From Opitutaceae bacterium (GTDB lineage: Bacteria > Verrucomicrobiota > Verrucomicrobiia > Opitutales > Coraliomargaritaceae): a stretch of DNA of 53,068 nucleotides. Both the position numbers and the translations under genes were made by a program. The stretch lies in NCBI GenBank assembly GCA_009886465.1, contig QXZH01000055.1, forward strand, positions 1 to 53,068. The letters run 5' to 3'. Shown here in pieces: positions 27,306 through 36,515 of the stretch. The stretch's first letter is position 1, and each line of letters begins with the position of its first letter. Below the pieces are notes generated by a model that did not search any database, had not been told where the DNA came from, and saw only the letters and a list, made by a program, of their open reading frames with translations.

Positions 27306-29165
27306 ATGTCCGCCGAATACAACGAAGACTCGATCAAATCCCTCGACTGGAAACAACACATCCGCCTGCGCCCGGGCATGTATATCGGTAAGCTAGGTGA
27401 CGGTTCGTCCTCCGACGACGGCATCTACATTCTACTCAAGGAGGTGATCGACAACTCAATCGACGAGTTCGTGATGGGCAACGGTAAGATCATCGAGGTC
27501 AACATCGACGGCACACACGTCTCCGTTCGCGATTACGGGCGCGGTATACCACTTGGCAAACTAAAGGACTGCGCTTCTAAAATCAACACGGGTGCGAAAT
27601 ACGACTCCGAAGCTTTCAAAAAATCCGTCGGTCTCAATGGTGTGGGCATTAAGGCAGTCAACGCCCTCTCCTCGGAGTTCGCCATTCAGGCCTACCGTGA
27701 GGGCAAGACGCGATGCGTTAGCTTCTCGCAGGGAGAAGTCGTCTCCGAAGACAAAAAGGACCGTGCTGAAAAAGAAGCTAAAGACGGCACTTCACTCCGG
27801 TTCGATGCCGACCCCGAAATCTTTGGTGCCATTCGCTTTCGCGACGATTACGTCGAGGACATGCTATGGAACTACGCCTACCTAAACAGCGGTCTAACCA
27901 TCGTCTACAATGGCAAAAAATTTAAATCCGACAAGGGCCTGCACGATCTCCTAGAGAACAAACTCGACGGCGAGCCGATGTATCCCATCGCCCACCTCAA
28001 GGATACTGACATCGAAATCGCCTTCACCCACAACGACTCATACGGCGAAGACTACTACTCCTTTGTTAACGGCCAGCACACCACCATGGGCGGCACCCAT
28101 CTAGCCGCCTTCCGCGAGTCGATGGCTAAAACGATTAAAGACTTTTATAAAAAAGATTTCGATGCCGTCGACATCCGCACCTCCATTTGCGCCGCCGTGA
28201 GCATAAAGGTGGAAGAACCTGTATTTGAATCACAAACCAAGACCAAGCTTGGTTCACAAGACATGGGTCCGAAAGGGCCTACAGTACGTACATTCATGAA
28301 TAACTTCATGAAGCAAGCGCTAGACAACTACTTACATCGCAATCCCAAAACCGCCGAGATCCTTGGCAAAAAAATCCAAGAGTCCGAACGCAACCGTAAG
28401 GAGCTCAAGGGCATCCAGAAACTGGCCCGCGAGCGAGCGCGCAAGGCCAAAGTGCATAACAAGAAACTACGCGACTGCCGCATCCATCTCGACACTAAGA
28501 AGGACGGACGCCTCGATTCCACGCTCTTTATAACCGAGGGTGACTCCGCCTCCGGTTCTATCACCAAAGCTCGTAACGTCAACTCGCAGGCCGTCTTCTC
28601 CCTCAAGGGTAAGCCACTTAACTCCTTCGGATTAACCAAGAAAGTCGTCTACGAAAATGAAGAGTTCAATCTGCTTCAGGACGCGCTCAACATCGAAAAT
28701 GGCCTCGACGATCTCCGCTATAACAACGTTGTCATCGCGACTGATGCCGACGTAGACGGCATGCACATTCGCCTACTATTAATTACCTTCTTCCTCCAAT
28801 TTTTTCCCGAGTTGATCAAACAAGGGCACCTTCATATCTTACAAACGCCGCTCTTTCGCGTGCGCAACAAGAAGGTGACCCGCTACTGCTATACCGATCG
28901 GGAACGCCGCGCCGCGATGGAAGAGTGCAAGCCCAAGCCTGAGATCACTCGCTTCAAAGGCCTGGGCGAAATCTCCCCCGACGAGTTTCAGCACTTCATC
29001 GGTAAAAACATCCGCCTCGACCCAGTCATCATAGCAAAGGGCATGACAATTAAAGACATGCTCACCTTCTACATGGGCAAGAACACCCCCGAGCGCCAAG
29101 AGTTCATCATCGACAACCTAAAAGTCGAAAAAGACATGCCGGAGAAAGAAGAAGCAGTGGCTTAA
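27306..29165 (+). CDS. parE: Type IIA topoisomerase ATPase subunit (ParE/GyrB-like)
   Basis: 619-residue subunit with a GHKL ATPase domain ([10 protein letters not shown] 46-55; [18 protein letters not shown] 110-122), a transducer with the QTKTKLGS loop (310-317), and a TOPRIM domain with EGDSASGS (411-418) and the Mg-binding [10 protein letters not shown] (480-489). It is shorter than gyrase GyrB and resembles the compact ParE-type B subunits of Bacteroidetes and Chlamydiae, so topoisomerase IV is the likelier assignment; a second GyrB is expected elsewhere. The partner A subunit (parC) does not follow, which is unusual since the genes are often adjacent. Confidence 0.88.
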   Translation: MSAEYNEDSIKSLDWKQHIRLRPGMYIGKLGDGSSSDDGIYILLKEVIDNSIDEFVMGNGKIIEVNIDGTHVSVRDYGRGIPLGKLKDCASKINTGAKYDSEAFKKSVGLNGVGIKAVNALSSEFAIQAYREGKTRCVSFSQGEVVSEDKKDRAEKEAKDGTSLRFDADPEIFGAIRFRDDYVEDMLWNYAYLNSGLTIVYNGKKFKSDKGLHDLLENKLDGEPMYPIAHLKDTDIEIAFTHNDSYGEDYYSFVNGQHTTMGGTHLAAFRESMAKTIKDFYKKDFDAVDIRTSICAAVSIKVEEPVFESQTKTKLGSQDMGPKGPTVRTFMNNFMKQALDNYLHRNPKTAEILGKKIQESERNRKELKGIQKLARERARKAKVHNKKLRDCRIHLDTKKDGRLDSTLFITEGDSASGSITKARNVNSQAVFSLKGKPLNSFGLTKKVVYENEEFNLLQDALNIENGLDDLRYNNVVIATDADVDGMHIRLLLITFFLQFFPELIKQGHLHILQTPLFRVRNKKVTRYCYTDRERRAAMEECKPKPEITRFKGLGEISPDEFQHFIGKNIRLDPVIIAKGMTIKDMLTFYMGKNTPERQEFIIDNLKVEKDMPEKEEAVA

Positions 29166-29176
29166 ACAAGACAGAA

Positions 29177-30184
29177 GTGTCGCTTCTGATACCGCGAGTG
29201 AATGCTACCGATTACAGTCCGCCCTTCGGGTTCCGGAGCGCACATCTACAGACGATCTACCCCACGCTATTTCGACGGGTTCCCCTCGTCACAGATTTAC
29301 GAGAGCGGATTGAGACAGCAGACGGGGACTTTATCGATCTAGATTGGGCGCGATCTAGCAATTCGCAGCGACTTGCAGTAATCACACATGGACTAGAGGG
29401 GCACTCGCAGAGTGCTTATTGCCAAGGTATGGCGCGGGCACTTCAGGCGGCAGGTTGGGATGTGCTGGCCTGGAATTTTAGAGGCTGTAGCGGAGAGCCA
29501 AACCGTATGCTACGTAGCTACCATAGCGGTGCAACTGGTGAACTGCAAATCGTGCTCGACCACATCTTCGCAACGACAGCCTACGCAGCGGTAAGTCTAG
29601 TCGGCTTTAGCTTGGGAGGTAATTTGACGCTGAAATACGTTGGCGACTTAGGTGCAGCCATCGATCAGCGTATTTGTGGGGCGGTTGGAGTCAGCATACC
29701 TTGCGACCTAGCTAGTAGTGCGAAGCAGTTAGAACGCTGGCAAAATCGTATTTATATGGCGAGGTTCATGCGAACCTTGCGGGAAAAATTACGAGAAAAA
29801 GCTGCGAGATTTCCAGGTGTGCTAGATTTAGAAGATTTAGATGCCGTGCTTACCTTCGCGGAGTTTGACGGTCGCTACACGGGACCTATCCACGGCTTCG
29901 AGGGAGCAGACGATTATTGGAGGCAATCTAGCTGCCTGCCAGTGCTAGGCGAAATTAAAGTTCCGGCTTTACTTATCAATGCGCAGGATGATCCGTTTTT
30001 AACCCTGAAGTGCTTTCCGCACGAGGCGGTGCGGGCAAATCCTTGTTTAAATTTGGAGACGCCGAAACACGGCGGGCATCTGGGTTTCGTAAGTTTCGGC
30101 GACGGGGGGACCTATTGGTCGGAGCAGCGGGTAGTAGCATTTTTGAAAAATATAATGGAGGGATTCGCTCCATCGGACAGCTAA
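29177..30184 (+). CDS. YheT-type alpha/beta hydrolase
   Basis: COG0429 family. The 335-residue protein has the family start FGFRSAHLQTIYPTLFR, an oxyanion-type HGLEGHS, WNFRGCSGE, and the nucleophile elbow GFSLGGN with Ser145. The acid is probably Asp in INAQDDPFL and the base His in KHGGHLGF. Members hydrolyse esters or lipids, but the bacterial substrate is not established. The start is GTG at 29177, 11 bp after the parE stop, suggesting co-transcription. Its stop codon overlaps the end of convergent thrC by 4 bp. Confidence 0.86.
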   Translation: MSLLIPRVNATDYSPPFGFRSAHLQTIYPTLFRRVPLVTDLRERIETADGDFIDLDWARSSNSQRLAVITHGLEGHSQSAYCQGMARALQAAGWDVLAWNFRGCSGEPNRMLRSYHSGATGELQIVLDHIFATTAYAAVSLVGFSLGGNLTLKYVGDLGAAIDQRICGAVGVSIPCDLASSAKQLERWQNRIYMARFMRTLREKLREKAARFPGVLDLEDLDAVLTFAEFDGRYTGPIHGFEGADDYWRQSSCLPVLGEIKVPALLINAQDDPFLTLKCFPHEAVRANPCLNLETPKHGGHLGFVSFGDGGTYWSEQRVVAFLKNIMEGFAPSDS

Positions 30185-31533
30185 AGATGAGCTCTTATAA
30201 AGGCTTTGATCGCTGCGGGTGTTGGATCGACACTGTATTTAACAATCTCTTTGGACTTAAGAACTTCGAGCGATGCGTGCGTCGAATCCTCGCCAATGGC
30301 GGCCTGAATCGTGTCGGGGAATTTCGCGGGATGCGCAGTAGCTAAGATAATTTCTTTGCCTTCAAAACCTTCTTCAAACCCACAAGCAGTATGCGGATCA
30401 ACAATGTATCCATATTTCGAATACACATCTTTTATAATCTGTTCAATCCGTGCGTCATCGCTTCGAGAGCTTGTAAACCCAGCACTATCAAAGTTCTCAA
30501 AAACGTATTCCCCCGTTTCTTTGAAGGCCTGTATGATATTGCGCACTTTTGTAGAGTCGCGGCCTTCAGCGTAGTAGAGAAAACGCTCAAAGTTTGATGC
30601 GACTTGGATATCCATGGAAGGCGCTACGCTGGGGGCGACGTCATCTAGCTGGTAGGTTCCGCCCTGGAATAGGCGGTGGAGGATATCGTTTTGATTCGTC
30701 GCTACGCGGAAACCTTTGATCGGTAGGCCCATGCGCTGGACAAGCCAGCCGGCAAGGACATTTCCGAAGTTACCCGTGGGCACGACGAAGGTAATGTCGT
30801 CACGCACGTCCTCAGGCAGCCGGAAGTAAGCGGACAGATAGTAAACGCACTGAGCGAGGATGCGGGCAAGGTTGATCGAGTTCACAGCAGAGAGGCCAAC
30901 TTCAACGGCGAATTCGCGATCTTCGAAAACAGTCTTCATTGCCGTCTGCGCGTCGTCAAAGCTGCCCTTGATCGCCAGGGGGAAAACCTTATCCGCGCCT
31001 GTGCAGGTCATCTGGCGCTCTTGGAGCGGCGAGATGCGACCATCGGGATAGAGGATGAAAGTAGTGACACCTTCTTTACCAAGCAGGCCATGAATAGCGG
31101 CTGCTCCAGTATCTCCCGACGTAGCACCAAGAACGGAAATGCGGCTGCTAGTACGGGCGATCTGTGATTCGTAAAGATTACCCAATAATTGAAGTGCAAA
31201 ATCTTTAAATGCGAGCGTGGGCCCGTGGAAAAGCTCCAACACGTAACGGTCGTCATCGAGCTTAACGATAGGCGCGATGTCAGCGTGATCGAATTTGGTA
31301 TAGCTGCGTGCGACGACTTCTTTTAGCTCCGCAGAATCGATGTCGGTTGCAAAAACGGCGAAGAAGACCTCACAGAGTTCGGCATAGCTAAGTTTTGACC
31401 ATTCGGCTAAGTGTGGCTTCAGGTCGGGGAGCTCCTCGGGCAGGTAAAGCCCACCATCAGGCGCAAGACCTTGCGCGACTGCGGTCGAAAAAGAAACGGC
31501 GGGGACTTGGCCGCGTGTGCTGATGTATTGCAT
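30181..31533 (-). CDS. thrC: Threonine synthase
   Basis: PLP enzyme converting O-phosphohomoserine to threonine. The 450-residue protein begins YISTRGQ, has the family segment APDGGLYLPEELP, and the PLP lysine in HGPTLAFKDFA (Lys110), followed by GATSGDTGAAA (PLP phosphate loop region) and PTGNFGN. This is the longer E. coli/yeast-type threonine synthase. lysC lies upstream on the same strand after ~160 bp; homoserine dehydrogenase and homoserine kinase are not in the window. Confidence 0.96.
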   Translation of the reverse strand: MQYISTRGQVPAVSFSTAVAQGLAPDGGLYLPEELPDLKPHLAEWSKLSYAELCEVFFAVFATDIDSAELKEVVARSYTKFDHADIAPIVKLDDDRYVLELFHGPTLAFKDFALQLLGNLYESQIARTSSRISVLGATSGDTGAAAIHGLLGKEGVTTFILYPDGRISPLQERQMTCTGADKVFPLAIKGSFDDAQTAMKTVFEDREFAVEVGLSAVNSINLARILAQCVYYLSAYFRLPEDVRDDITFVVPTGNFGNVLAGWLVQRMGLPIKGFRVATNQNDILHRLFQGGTYQLDDVAPSVAPSMDIQVASNFERFLYYAEGRDSTKVRNIIQAFKETGEYVFENFDSAGFTSSRSDDARIEQIIKDVYSKYGYIVDPHTACGFEEGFEGKEIILATAHPAKFPDTIQAAIGEDSTHASLEVLKSKEIVKYSVDPTPAAIKAFIRAHL

Positions 31534-31694
31534 GATTGTGAGTTTGTAGGCACAGCAAAAGAGTCAACCCACAATTATTCCTCGTTCGGTCGAGATATCA
31601 TCAAACAATGAGGGAGGGGCTACCAAAATACGCGCATCTGATATTTCCATAGCACTTGCTTGCAATGCCATCTAGCCTGAAGCAGAGAAATCGC

Positions 31695-32909
31695 CTATGC
31701 CCCGAGCCCGAAAGCGGCATGGACAAGGCGCGTAGCATCTTCGGCCTGCTCTGGGTCGATGCCGACTGAGATCTTGATCTCGGATGTGCTGATGAGCTGG
31801 ATGTTCACACTGCCCTTAGCTAAGGCTTCAAAAAGTGTCGCAGCGACGCCAGAGTGCGAACGCATACCTACACCAACCACGGAGACTTTAGCAATATCGC
31901 TTACCTCAAAGAGTTTTCCAGCGGCCTCGTCAGGAAACGATTCGGTCACAGCTTTTTCGGCGCGGGGGACATCCTCGCGAGGGACGGTGAATGTCATATT
32001 CGCCTTACCATCGCGACCGATGTTTTGCACGATCATGTCGACGCTGATGCCGGCTGCGCCAAGCACTTGGAAGAGCTTGGCAGCGGTGCCGGGACGGTCG
32101 GGCAAATCGCTGACCACGATCTTAGCTTGATTTTTATCGAGTGCGACGCCGCTTACGACGACATCTTCCATGGAGGCGGCTTCTTCTTTCACAATGGTAC
32201 CTGGGTTGTTGTTAAAACTGGAACGGACTTCAAAAACGACGTCGAACTTCTGCGCAAATTCGACGGCGCGGTTTTGCATCACTTTGGAACCAGAACTGGC
32301 GAGCTCGAGCATCTCCTCATATGAGATCTCATCGAGCTTCTTGGCATCAAGCACAAGGCGCGGATCAGCAGTATAGACGCCGTCAACATCGGTGTAAATT
32401 TGGCAAAGGTCGGCTTTGAGCGCCGCCGCGATGGCGATGGCACTAAGATCTGAACCACCGCGGCCCAATGTGGTAATTTGGCCGTCGGGCGAATGGCCTT
32501 GAAAGCCGGCAAGGATGATGACTTTGCCAGCATCAAGTTGCGCTTTGAGGTCGCCCCCCGAGATCTGGGTAATACGTGCGCGGGTATGCGAAGGATCGGT
32601 CAAGATGCCCGCCTGAGAACCTGTGCGTGAGACCGCGGGTACACCAATAGCATGGAGAGCCATAGCAGTTAAGGCTATAGTTTCTTGCTCGCCCACAGTG
32701 AGGAGCATATCCATCTCACGCTCATCTGGATACGGATTGAGCGCTTTAGCACGGCTAATCAGCTCATTCGTCACGCCAGAGCGCGCAGAAACGACCACCA
32801 CGACTTGGTTACCCGCATCATAGGTTTCTTTGACTCGCTGCGCGACGTTTTTGATCCGGTCGACATCTCCGACCGAAGTGCCGCCGTATTTCTGGACGAT
32901 GAGTGACAT
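31695..32909 (-). CDS. lysC: Aspartate kinase
   Basis: First step of the aspartate family (Lys, Thr, Met, diaminopimelate). KYGGTSVG at residues 8-15, VVVVSARSGVTNELI, GRGGSDLSA and the TDVDGVYTADPR motif define the kinase domain (~1-245). Two ACT domains follow (~265-404), typical of the 400-residue monofunctional, amino-acid-inhibited class that in other bacteria contains an internal start giving a beta subunit. Together with thrC it supports the threonine branch, and diaminopimelate is also needed by the cell-wall genes earlier in the window. Confidence 0.96.
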   Translation of the reverse strand: MSLIVQKYGGTSVGDVDRIKNVAQRVKETYDAGNQVVVVVSARSGVTNELISRAKALNPYPDEREMDMLLTVGEQETIALTAMALHAIGVPAVSRTGSQAGILTDPSHTRARITQISGGDLKAQLDAGKVIILAGFQGHSPDGQITTLGRGGSDLSAIAIAAALKADLCQIYTDVDGVYTADPRLVLDAKKLDEISYEEMLELASSGSKVMQNRAVEFAQKFDVVFEVRSSFNNNPGTIVKEEAASMEDVVVSGVALDKNQAKIVVSDLPDRPGTAAKLFQVLGAAGISVDMIVQNIGRDGKANMTFTVPREDVPRAEKAVTESFPDEAAGKLFEVSDIAKVSVVGVGMRSHSGVAATLFEALAKGSVNIQLISTSEIKISVGIDPEQAEDATRLVHAAFGLGA

Positions 32910-33072
32910 TTAATAAAAAGCTAAAACTAGAAAGATTTAGAAAGGTTGAAGAAGATAGGGACGCTTAAGCAATACTAGCAAGGCGAAGTTTCAAGGAAAG
33001 ATCCTTGGGAACGCTGAGCTACAGCTCTGCTCTTGTTGAATGGCTCTAGCTAAGATGGCGCTGAAGCTGAGT

Positions 33073-33148
33073 CCTATGTCCCCAGGAACCAACTTTCAGC
33101 CTTCTCGCAAAGACATAGGTTGACGTGCTAGGCAAAAGTGGGTTTAAG
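33073..33148 (+). promoter_or_regulatory. Inverted repeat and candidate promoter upstream of pyrH
   Basis: CCTATGTC (33073-33080) and GACATAGG (33112-33119) are perfect 8-bp inverted arms 31 bp apart. TTGACG (33120-33125) begins at the base after the right arm and is followed after 17 bp by TTTAAG (33143-33148), a fair -35/-10 pair. A transcript from it would start only a few bases before the ATG at 33158. Seen by eye only. Confidence 0.35.
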
Positions 33149-33157
33149 AAGCTTTTA

Positions 33158-33898
33158 ATGACTGCTACTGAAGAATCGTCCCAAAACCCAAAATACAAAC
33201 GCATCATCCTCAAACTCAGCGGGGAAGTGCTACGCAATAACGAAGATGGTGAACCCATCGACCCAGCGATCCTCAAAGCGATTTGCGAAGAGGTCAAAAA
33301 AGTTTACGATCTCGGGGTAGAAATCGGCCTCGTAATCGGTGGCGGCAATATCTTTCGCGGCCTCAGTGGCGCCGAGATGAAAGGCGTCGACCGCACCACT
33401 GGTGACTACATGGGGATGCTCGCCACGGTGATCAACGGGCTCGCGCTAATGGACTGCCTCGAAAAGCTCGGTGTGACCGTGCGCCTGCAAAGTGCCATAC
33501 CTATGGATAAGCTGGCTGAGCCGTTTATCCTACGACGCGCAACTAGACACCTTGAGCGAGGCCGCGTAGTGATCTTCGCTGGCGGTACAGGTAACCCTTA
33601 CTTCTCTACTGACACCACCGCAGCGCTCCGCGCTAACGAGATTGGTGCGGATATGCTGATGAAAGCCACCAAGGTAGACGGTATCTATAACAAGGATCCA
33701 AAAAAGCACGACGATGCAGTCAAATACGACCACGTGCCCTACATCGACGCTCTGCGCGAGCGCCTTGAAGTCATGGATTCGACTGCATTTTCTCTTTGCA
33801 TGGAAAACAAGCTTCCAATTCTCGTATTCAGTATGCGTGAACCAGGCTCGATCTATCGCGCCGTGATGGGTGAAGAGATCGGTACACTGGTCGACTAA
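33158..33898 (+). CDS. pyrH: UMP kinase
   Basis: Bacterial-type amino-acid-kinase-fold UMP kinase (hexameric, UMP to UDP). Family segments: [13 protein letters not shown] at the start, [15 protein letters not shown] [56 protein letters not shown] and [15 protein letters not shown]. The ATG at 33158 gives 246 residues, normal for the family; an in-frame GTG at 33125 overlaps the candidate -35 box and was not chosen. It is followed by frr, a common pair, but the usual upstream rpsB and tsf are absent. Confidence 0.96.
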   Translation: MTATEESSQNPKYKRIILKLSGEVLRNNEDGEPIDPAILKAICEEVKKVYDLGVEIGLVIGGGNIFRGLSGAEMKGVDRTTGDYMGMLATVINGLALMDCLEKLGVTVRLQSAIPMDKLAEPFILRRATRHLERGRVVIFAGGTGNPYFSTDTTAALRANEIGADMLMKATKVDGIYNKDPKKHDDAVKYDHVPYIDALRERLEVMDSTAFSLCMENKLPILVFSMREPGSIYRAVMGEEIGTLVD

Positions 33899-33932
33899 CC
33901 CCCCGTTCTTAAAAATTTTAATTACTTAAACC

Positions 33933-34490
33933 ATGCCAAAAGAAATCATCAAATCTATGAACGCCGACATGAAGAAGGCGGTCGACCACACGCTCCACGA
34001 ATTCAGCAGCCTCCACACCGGCAAAGCTACGCCCGCAATGCTCGACGGTGTCCGCGTCAACGCCTACGGTAGTACGGTGAGCTTGAAAGAAGTCGCTGCG
34101 GTCACAACGCCAGATGCCCGTACCATCATGGTGCAGCCTTGGGATAAGAGCGTTATTAAAGATGTGGAAAAAGGTATCCAAGAAGCCAACCTTGGCCTTA
34201 ACCCCATTATCGACGGTGGCATCCTCCGCGTGCCTGTGCCCGAACTCACTGGTGAACGCCGCCAAGAGCTTGCTAAGACAGCCGGTGGTATGGCCGAAGA
34301 CGGACGTGTTCGCATCCGCCAAGGTCGTCGTGATGCACTCGACCTACTCAAGTCCGCCAAGAACGACGACGGTCTACCCGAAGATGATTTTAAACGACAC
34401 GAAAAAGAAGTGCAAAAAGCCCACGACGACTACATCTCCGAGATTAATGAGCACCTGACTCACAAGGAAGCTGAGTTGAAGAAAGTCTGA
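33933..34490 (+). CDS. frr: Ribosome recycling factor
   Basis: 185-residue RRF that, with EF-G, splits post-termination ribosomes. Typical features: HEFSSLHTGKATPAMLDGVRV near the N-terminus, TTPDARTIMVQPWDKS in the hinge/domain II region, LGLNPIIDGGILRVPVPELT, and a C-terminal three-helix segment ending in charged coiled-coil sequence. It lies 35 bp after pyrH. The leader (AATTACTTAAACC) has no Shine-Dalgarno sequence. Confidence 0.97.
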   Translation: MPKEIIKSMNADMKKAVDHTLHEFSSLHTGKATPAMLDGVRVNAYGSTVSLKEVAAVTTPDARTIMVQPWDKSVIKDVEKGIQEANLGLNPIIDGGILRVPVPELTGERRQELAKTAGGMAEDGRVRIRQGRRDALDLLKSAKNDDGLPEDDFKRHEKEVQKAHDDYISEINEHLTHKEAELKKV

Positions 34491-34494
34491 CCCC

Positions 34495-34519
34495 GTAGAT
34501 AGAAAGCAGAAGGCAGAAA
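34495..34519 (+). repeat. Degenerate 7-bp purine repeat between frr and proB
   Basis: The gap starts GTAGATA, GAAAGCA, GAAGGCA, GAAAC: heptads in exact 7-bp register. They begin four bases after the frr stop and belong to the same GAAGNNA pattern seen at 13126, 45689 and 48169. Confidence 0.7.
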
Positions 34520-34542
34520 CATCTATCCTCTGATCTCTAAAA

Positions 34543-35607
34543 ATGCTCACTACAGCCAAACGCATCGTCATTAAGCTCGGCACAGGTGTGCTGACTTCTG
34601 GTATCGGGGAATTGGACACGGCGCGCATCGCGACGCTTTGCGATCAAGTCAACGCACTACGCCAGCTTGGCATTGAGGTAATTCTAGTCAGCTCAGGCGC
34701 AGTGGGCCTCGGCATGGGAAAGCTTAAGCTAGAGAAACGACCAAAGGACTTAGCTACCCTACAAGCCTGCGCCGCCCTCGGCCAAAGTATCTTAATTAAC
34801 AACTGGCAACAATGCTTCGACCCGCATGGTCTGACCGTTGCGCAGATTCTGCTGACCCGCGAAGACCTGCGCGCTCGCCACCGGCACAATGCAGTCTGCA
34901 GCACCATCGAGCGACTACTAGCGAATGGTGCCGTGCCCATCGTTAACGAAAACGACACGGTCAGCGCCACAGAGATTAAGTTTGGCGATAACGACACCCT
35001 ATCTGCACTCGTGGCTAGTGTGGTGCATGCGGACATGCTCTTTATCCTATCCAATATCCCCGGACTGATCGACATGCAAGGCACGGGCGAGGTGGTACCA
35101 ATAGTCGATACCATTACCGACGAAATCCAAGCAATGGCCCAAGGCACCAAGCAGGAGACCTCGGTCGGCGGCATGGTCAGTAAACTCTCTGCGGCCAAGA
35201 TCGCGCAACGTGCAGGCTGCGGCGTCATTATTGGCAGTGGTGGTGATTCGACACTTTTCAAGAAACTGCTCGATGGCGAAAGCGTGGGCACCTATTTCGA
35301 GCCTAGCGAGGTGCCCGTAAAATCACACAAGCGCTGGATTGCGATTCAAGACCACACACATGGTGCAGTCAATGTGGATGCGGGAGCGGTCGATGCGGTT
35401 CTCAATCGAGGAAAGAGTTTACTAGAAGCTGGAATCACTAGCTGCGAGGGAAACTTCGAGTGCGGCGATGTCGTACAAATTTGCGCCCCCAATGGCGATG
35501 TCATCGCGCATGGCGTCATCGACTTCGACATGGAGCTCATCAATAATGATTCACCTGCGCTCGAAGCTAAGGTGGTCGTGCACCGAAACAATTTAGTGCT
35601 ATTGTAA
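34543..35607 (+). CDS. proB: Glutamate 5-kinase
   Basis: First step of proline synthesis, ATP plus glutamate to glutamyl 5-phosphate. An amino-acid-kinase domain (~1-255) contains KRIVIKLGTGVLT, VSSGAVGLGMGKL, VNENDTVSATEIKFGDND and SVGGMVSKLSAAKIA; a C-terminal PUA domain (~270-354) contains VNVDAGAVDAVLNRGKSLL. The 354-residue length is typical of the PUA-bearing type inhibited by proline. proA does not follow. It is 52 bp after frr with a heptad repeat in the gap. Confidence 0.95.
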   Translation: MLTTAKRIVIKLGTGVLTSGIGELDTARIATLCDQVNALRQLGIEVILVSSGAVGLGMGKLKLEKRPKDLATLQACAALGQSILINNWQQCFDPHGLTVAQILLTREDLRARHRHNAVCSTIERLLANGAVPIVNENDTVSATEIKFGDNDTLSALVASVVHADMLFILSNIPGLIDMQGTGEVVPIVDTITDEIQAMAQGTKQETSVGGMVSKLSAAKIAQRAGCGVIIGSGGDSTLFKKLLDGESVGTYFEPSEVPVKSHKRWIAIQDHTHGAVNVDAGAVDAVLNRGKSLLEAGITSCEGNFECGDVVQICAPNGDVIAHGVIDFDMELINNDSPALEAKVVVHRNNLVLL

Positions 35608-35647
35608 AGCCGTAGTGTCTTCACAAGTGAATCCCCTTAGCTTGGAA

Positions 35648-36430
35648 CTACCAACTAACTCGCAGCCCATCATAGGCCAAATGTACCGCCTCGGGTAGTG
35701 ACGCCTCGGTCTCCTCGTGATCGACCATGTAGGTCATATGAGTAATAAACGAGATTGGTGCGCCCATTTCTTGCGCGGTTTGAGTCGCTTCATCGATCGT
35801 CATGTGCGAGGGGTGCGGGTTCGGGCGTAAGCCATCGAGGATGACGACATCAGATCCTTCAGCGATGAGCCTGGCTTCTTCGCCGACTTCATTACAGTCA
35901 GTGTAATATGTAAACTGTTTGCCTGTTTCCGCCTCGGTAAAGACGAGGCCGAGCACTTGAATTTTACCATGTGGTAGCAGAACTGATTCAACCATGCCGC
36001 CTGGCAACTCCAAGGTCTTAGGCATTGGCTCCAGCTGAAATGCTGGGTAGCCGCGCACCAAGGGTTTATCTAAAATCGCATAAGGAAAAATCTGCCTAAC
36101 TCGCTCCAAACCTTCAGCACTACTATAGACGGGGAGCGAATTGCCACCATTCAGGTCGCAGAAGCGGCGTAAATCATCCATGCCCAGGATGTGATCCGCG
36201 TGCCCGTGCGTAAGGATAAAGCTATCAATTTGGTCGAGCCCATGCTGGATGCACTGCATGCGAAACTCGGGCGCCGCATCGACTTGGATGTGGTGGCCGC
36301 CCATTTCGACATGGATTGATGCGCGAGTGCGCCAGTTCTTAGGATTGTCCAGATCGCAGCCTTCGCCCTTGGGTTGCGCAATCATAGGCACGCCTTGTGA
36401 GGTGCCAGTTCCTAGAAAAATAATCTCCAT
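35648..36430 (-). CDS. PhnP-like metallo-beta-lactamase-fold hydrolase
   Basis: 260 residues from the ATG at 36430 (EIIFLGTGTSQGVP); an in-frame start at 36466 adds 12 less likely residues. The metal-binding motif is HGHADH (75-80), with DAAPEFR before it, a YTDCNE segment, and DGLRPNPHPSHMTIDEA towards the end; this pattern matches PhnP/YqjK-like MBL proteins, which include phosphodiesterases (PhnP cleaves cyclic ribose phosphate). No phosphonate genes are nearby, so that specific role is not supported. It lies 85 bp downstream of oleD on the same strand and may be transcribed with oleC-oleD. Confidence 0.82.
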   Translation of the reverse strand: MEIIFLGTGTSQGVPMIAQPKGEGCDLDNPKNWRTRASIHVEMGGHHIQVDAAPEFRMQCIQHGLDQIDSFILTHGHADHILGMDDLRRFCDLNGGNSLPVYSSAEGLERVRQIFPYAILDKPLVRGYPAFQLEPMPKTLELPGGMVESVLLPHGKIQVLGLVFTEAETGKQFTYYTDCNEVGEEARLIAEGSDVVILDGLRPNPHPSHMTIDEATQTAQEMGAPISFITHMTYMVDHEETEASLPEAVHLAYDGLRVSW

Positions 36431-36515
36431 AGCAGAGGAGATGTCTTCAAGTATCCTAACTGGCAACTCATCAAGCCGAGTTTGCCCAAATTTTTTCGCC
36501 CAGCTATACCGCTAC

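Noticed and set aside
31854..32324. 156-codon open frame on the plus strand
   Set aside because: Antisense to lysC; His/Asp-rich shadow of the kinase sequence.
32918..32960. Purine-rich stretch (TAGAAAG/TTAGAAAGG) before lysC as a further heptad repeat
   Set aside because: The spacing is about 10 bp, not 7, so it is not in register with the other arrays.
34644..35291. 215-codon open frame on the minus strand
   Set aside because: Antisense to proB; Ser/Ala/Met-rich translation typical of a shadow frame.
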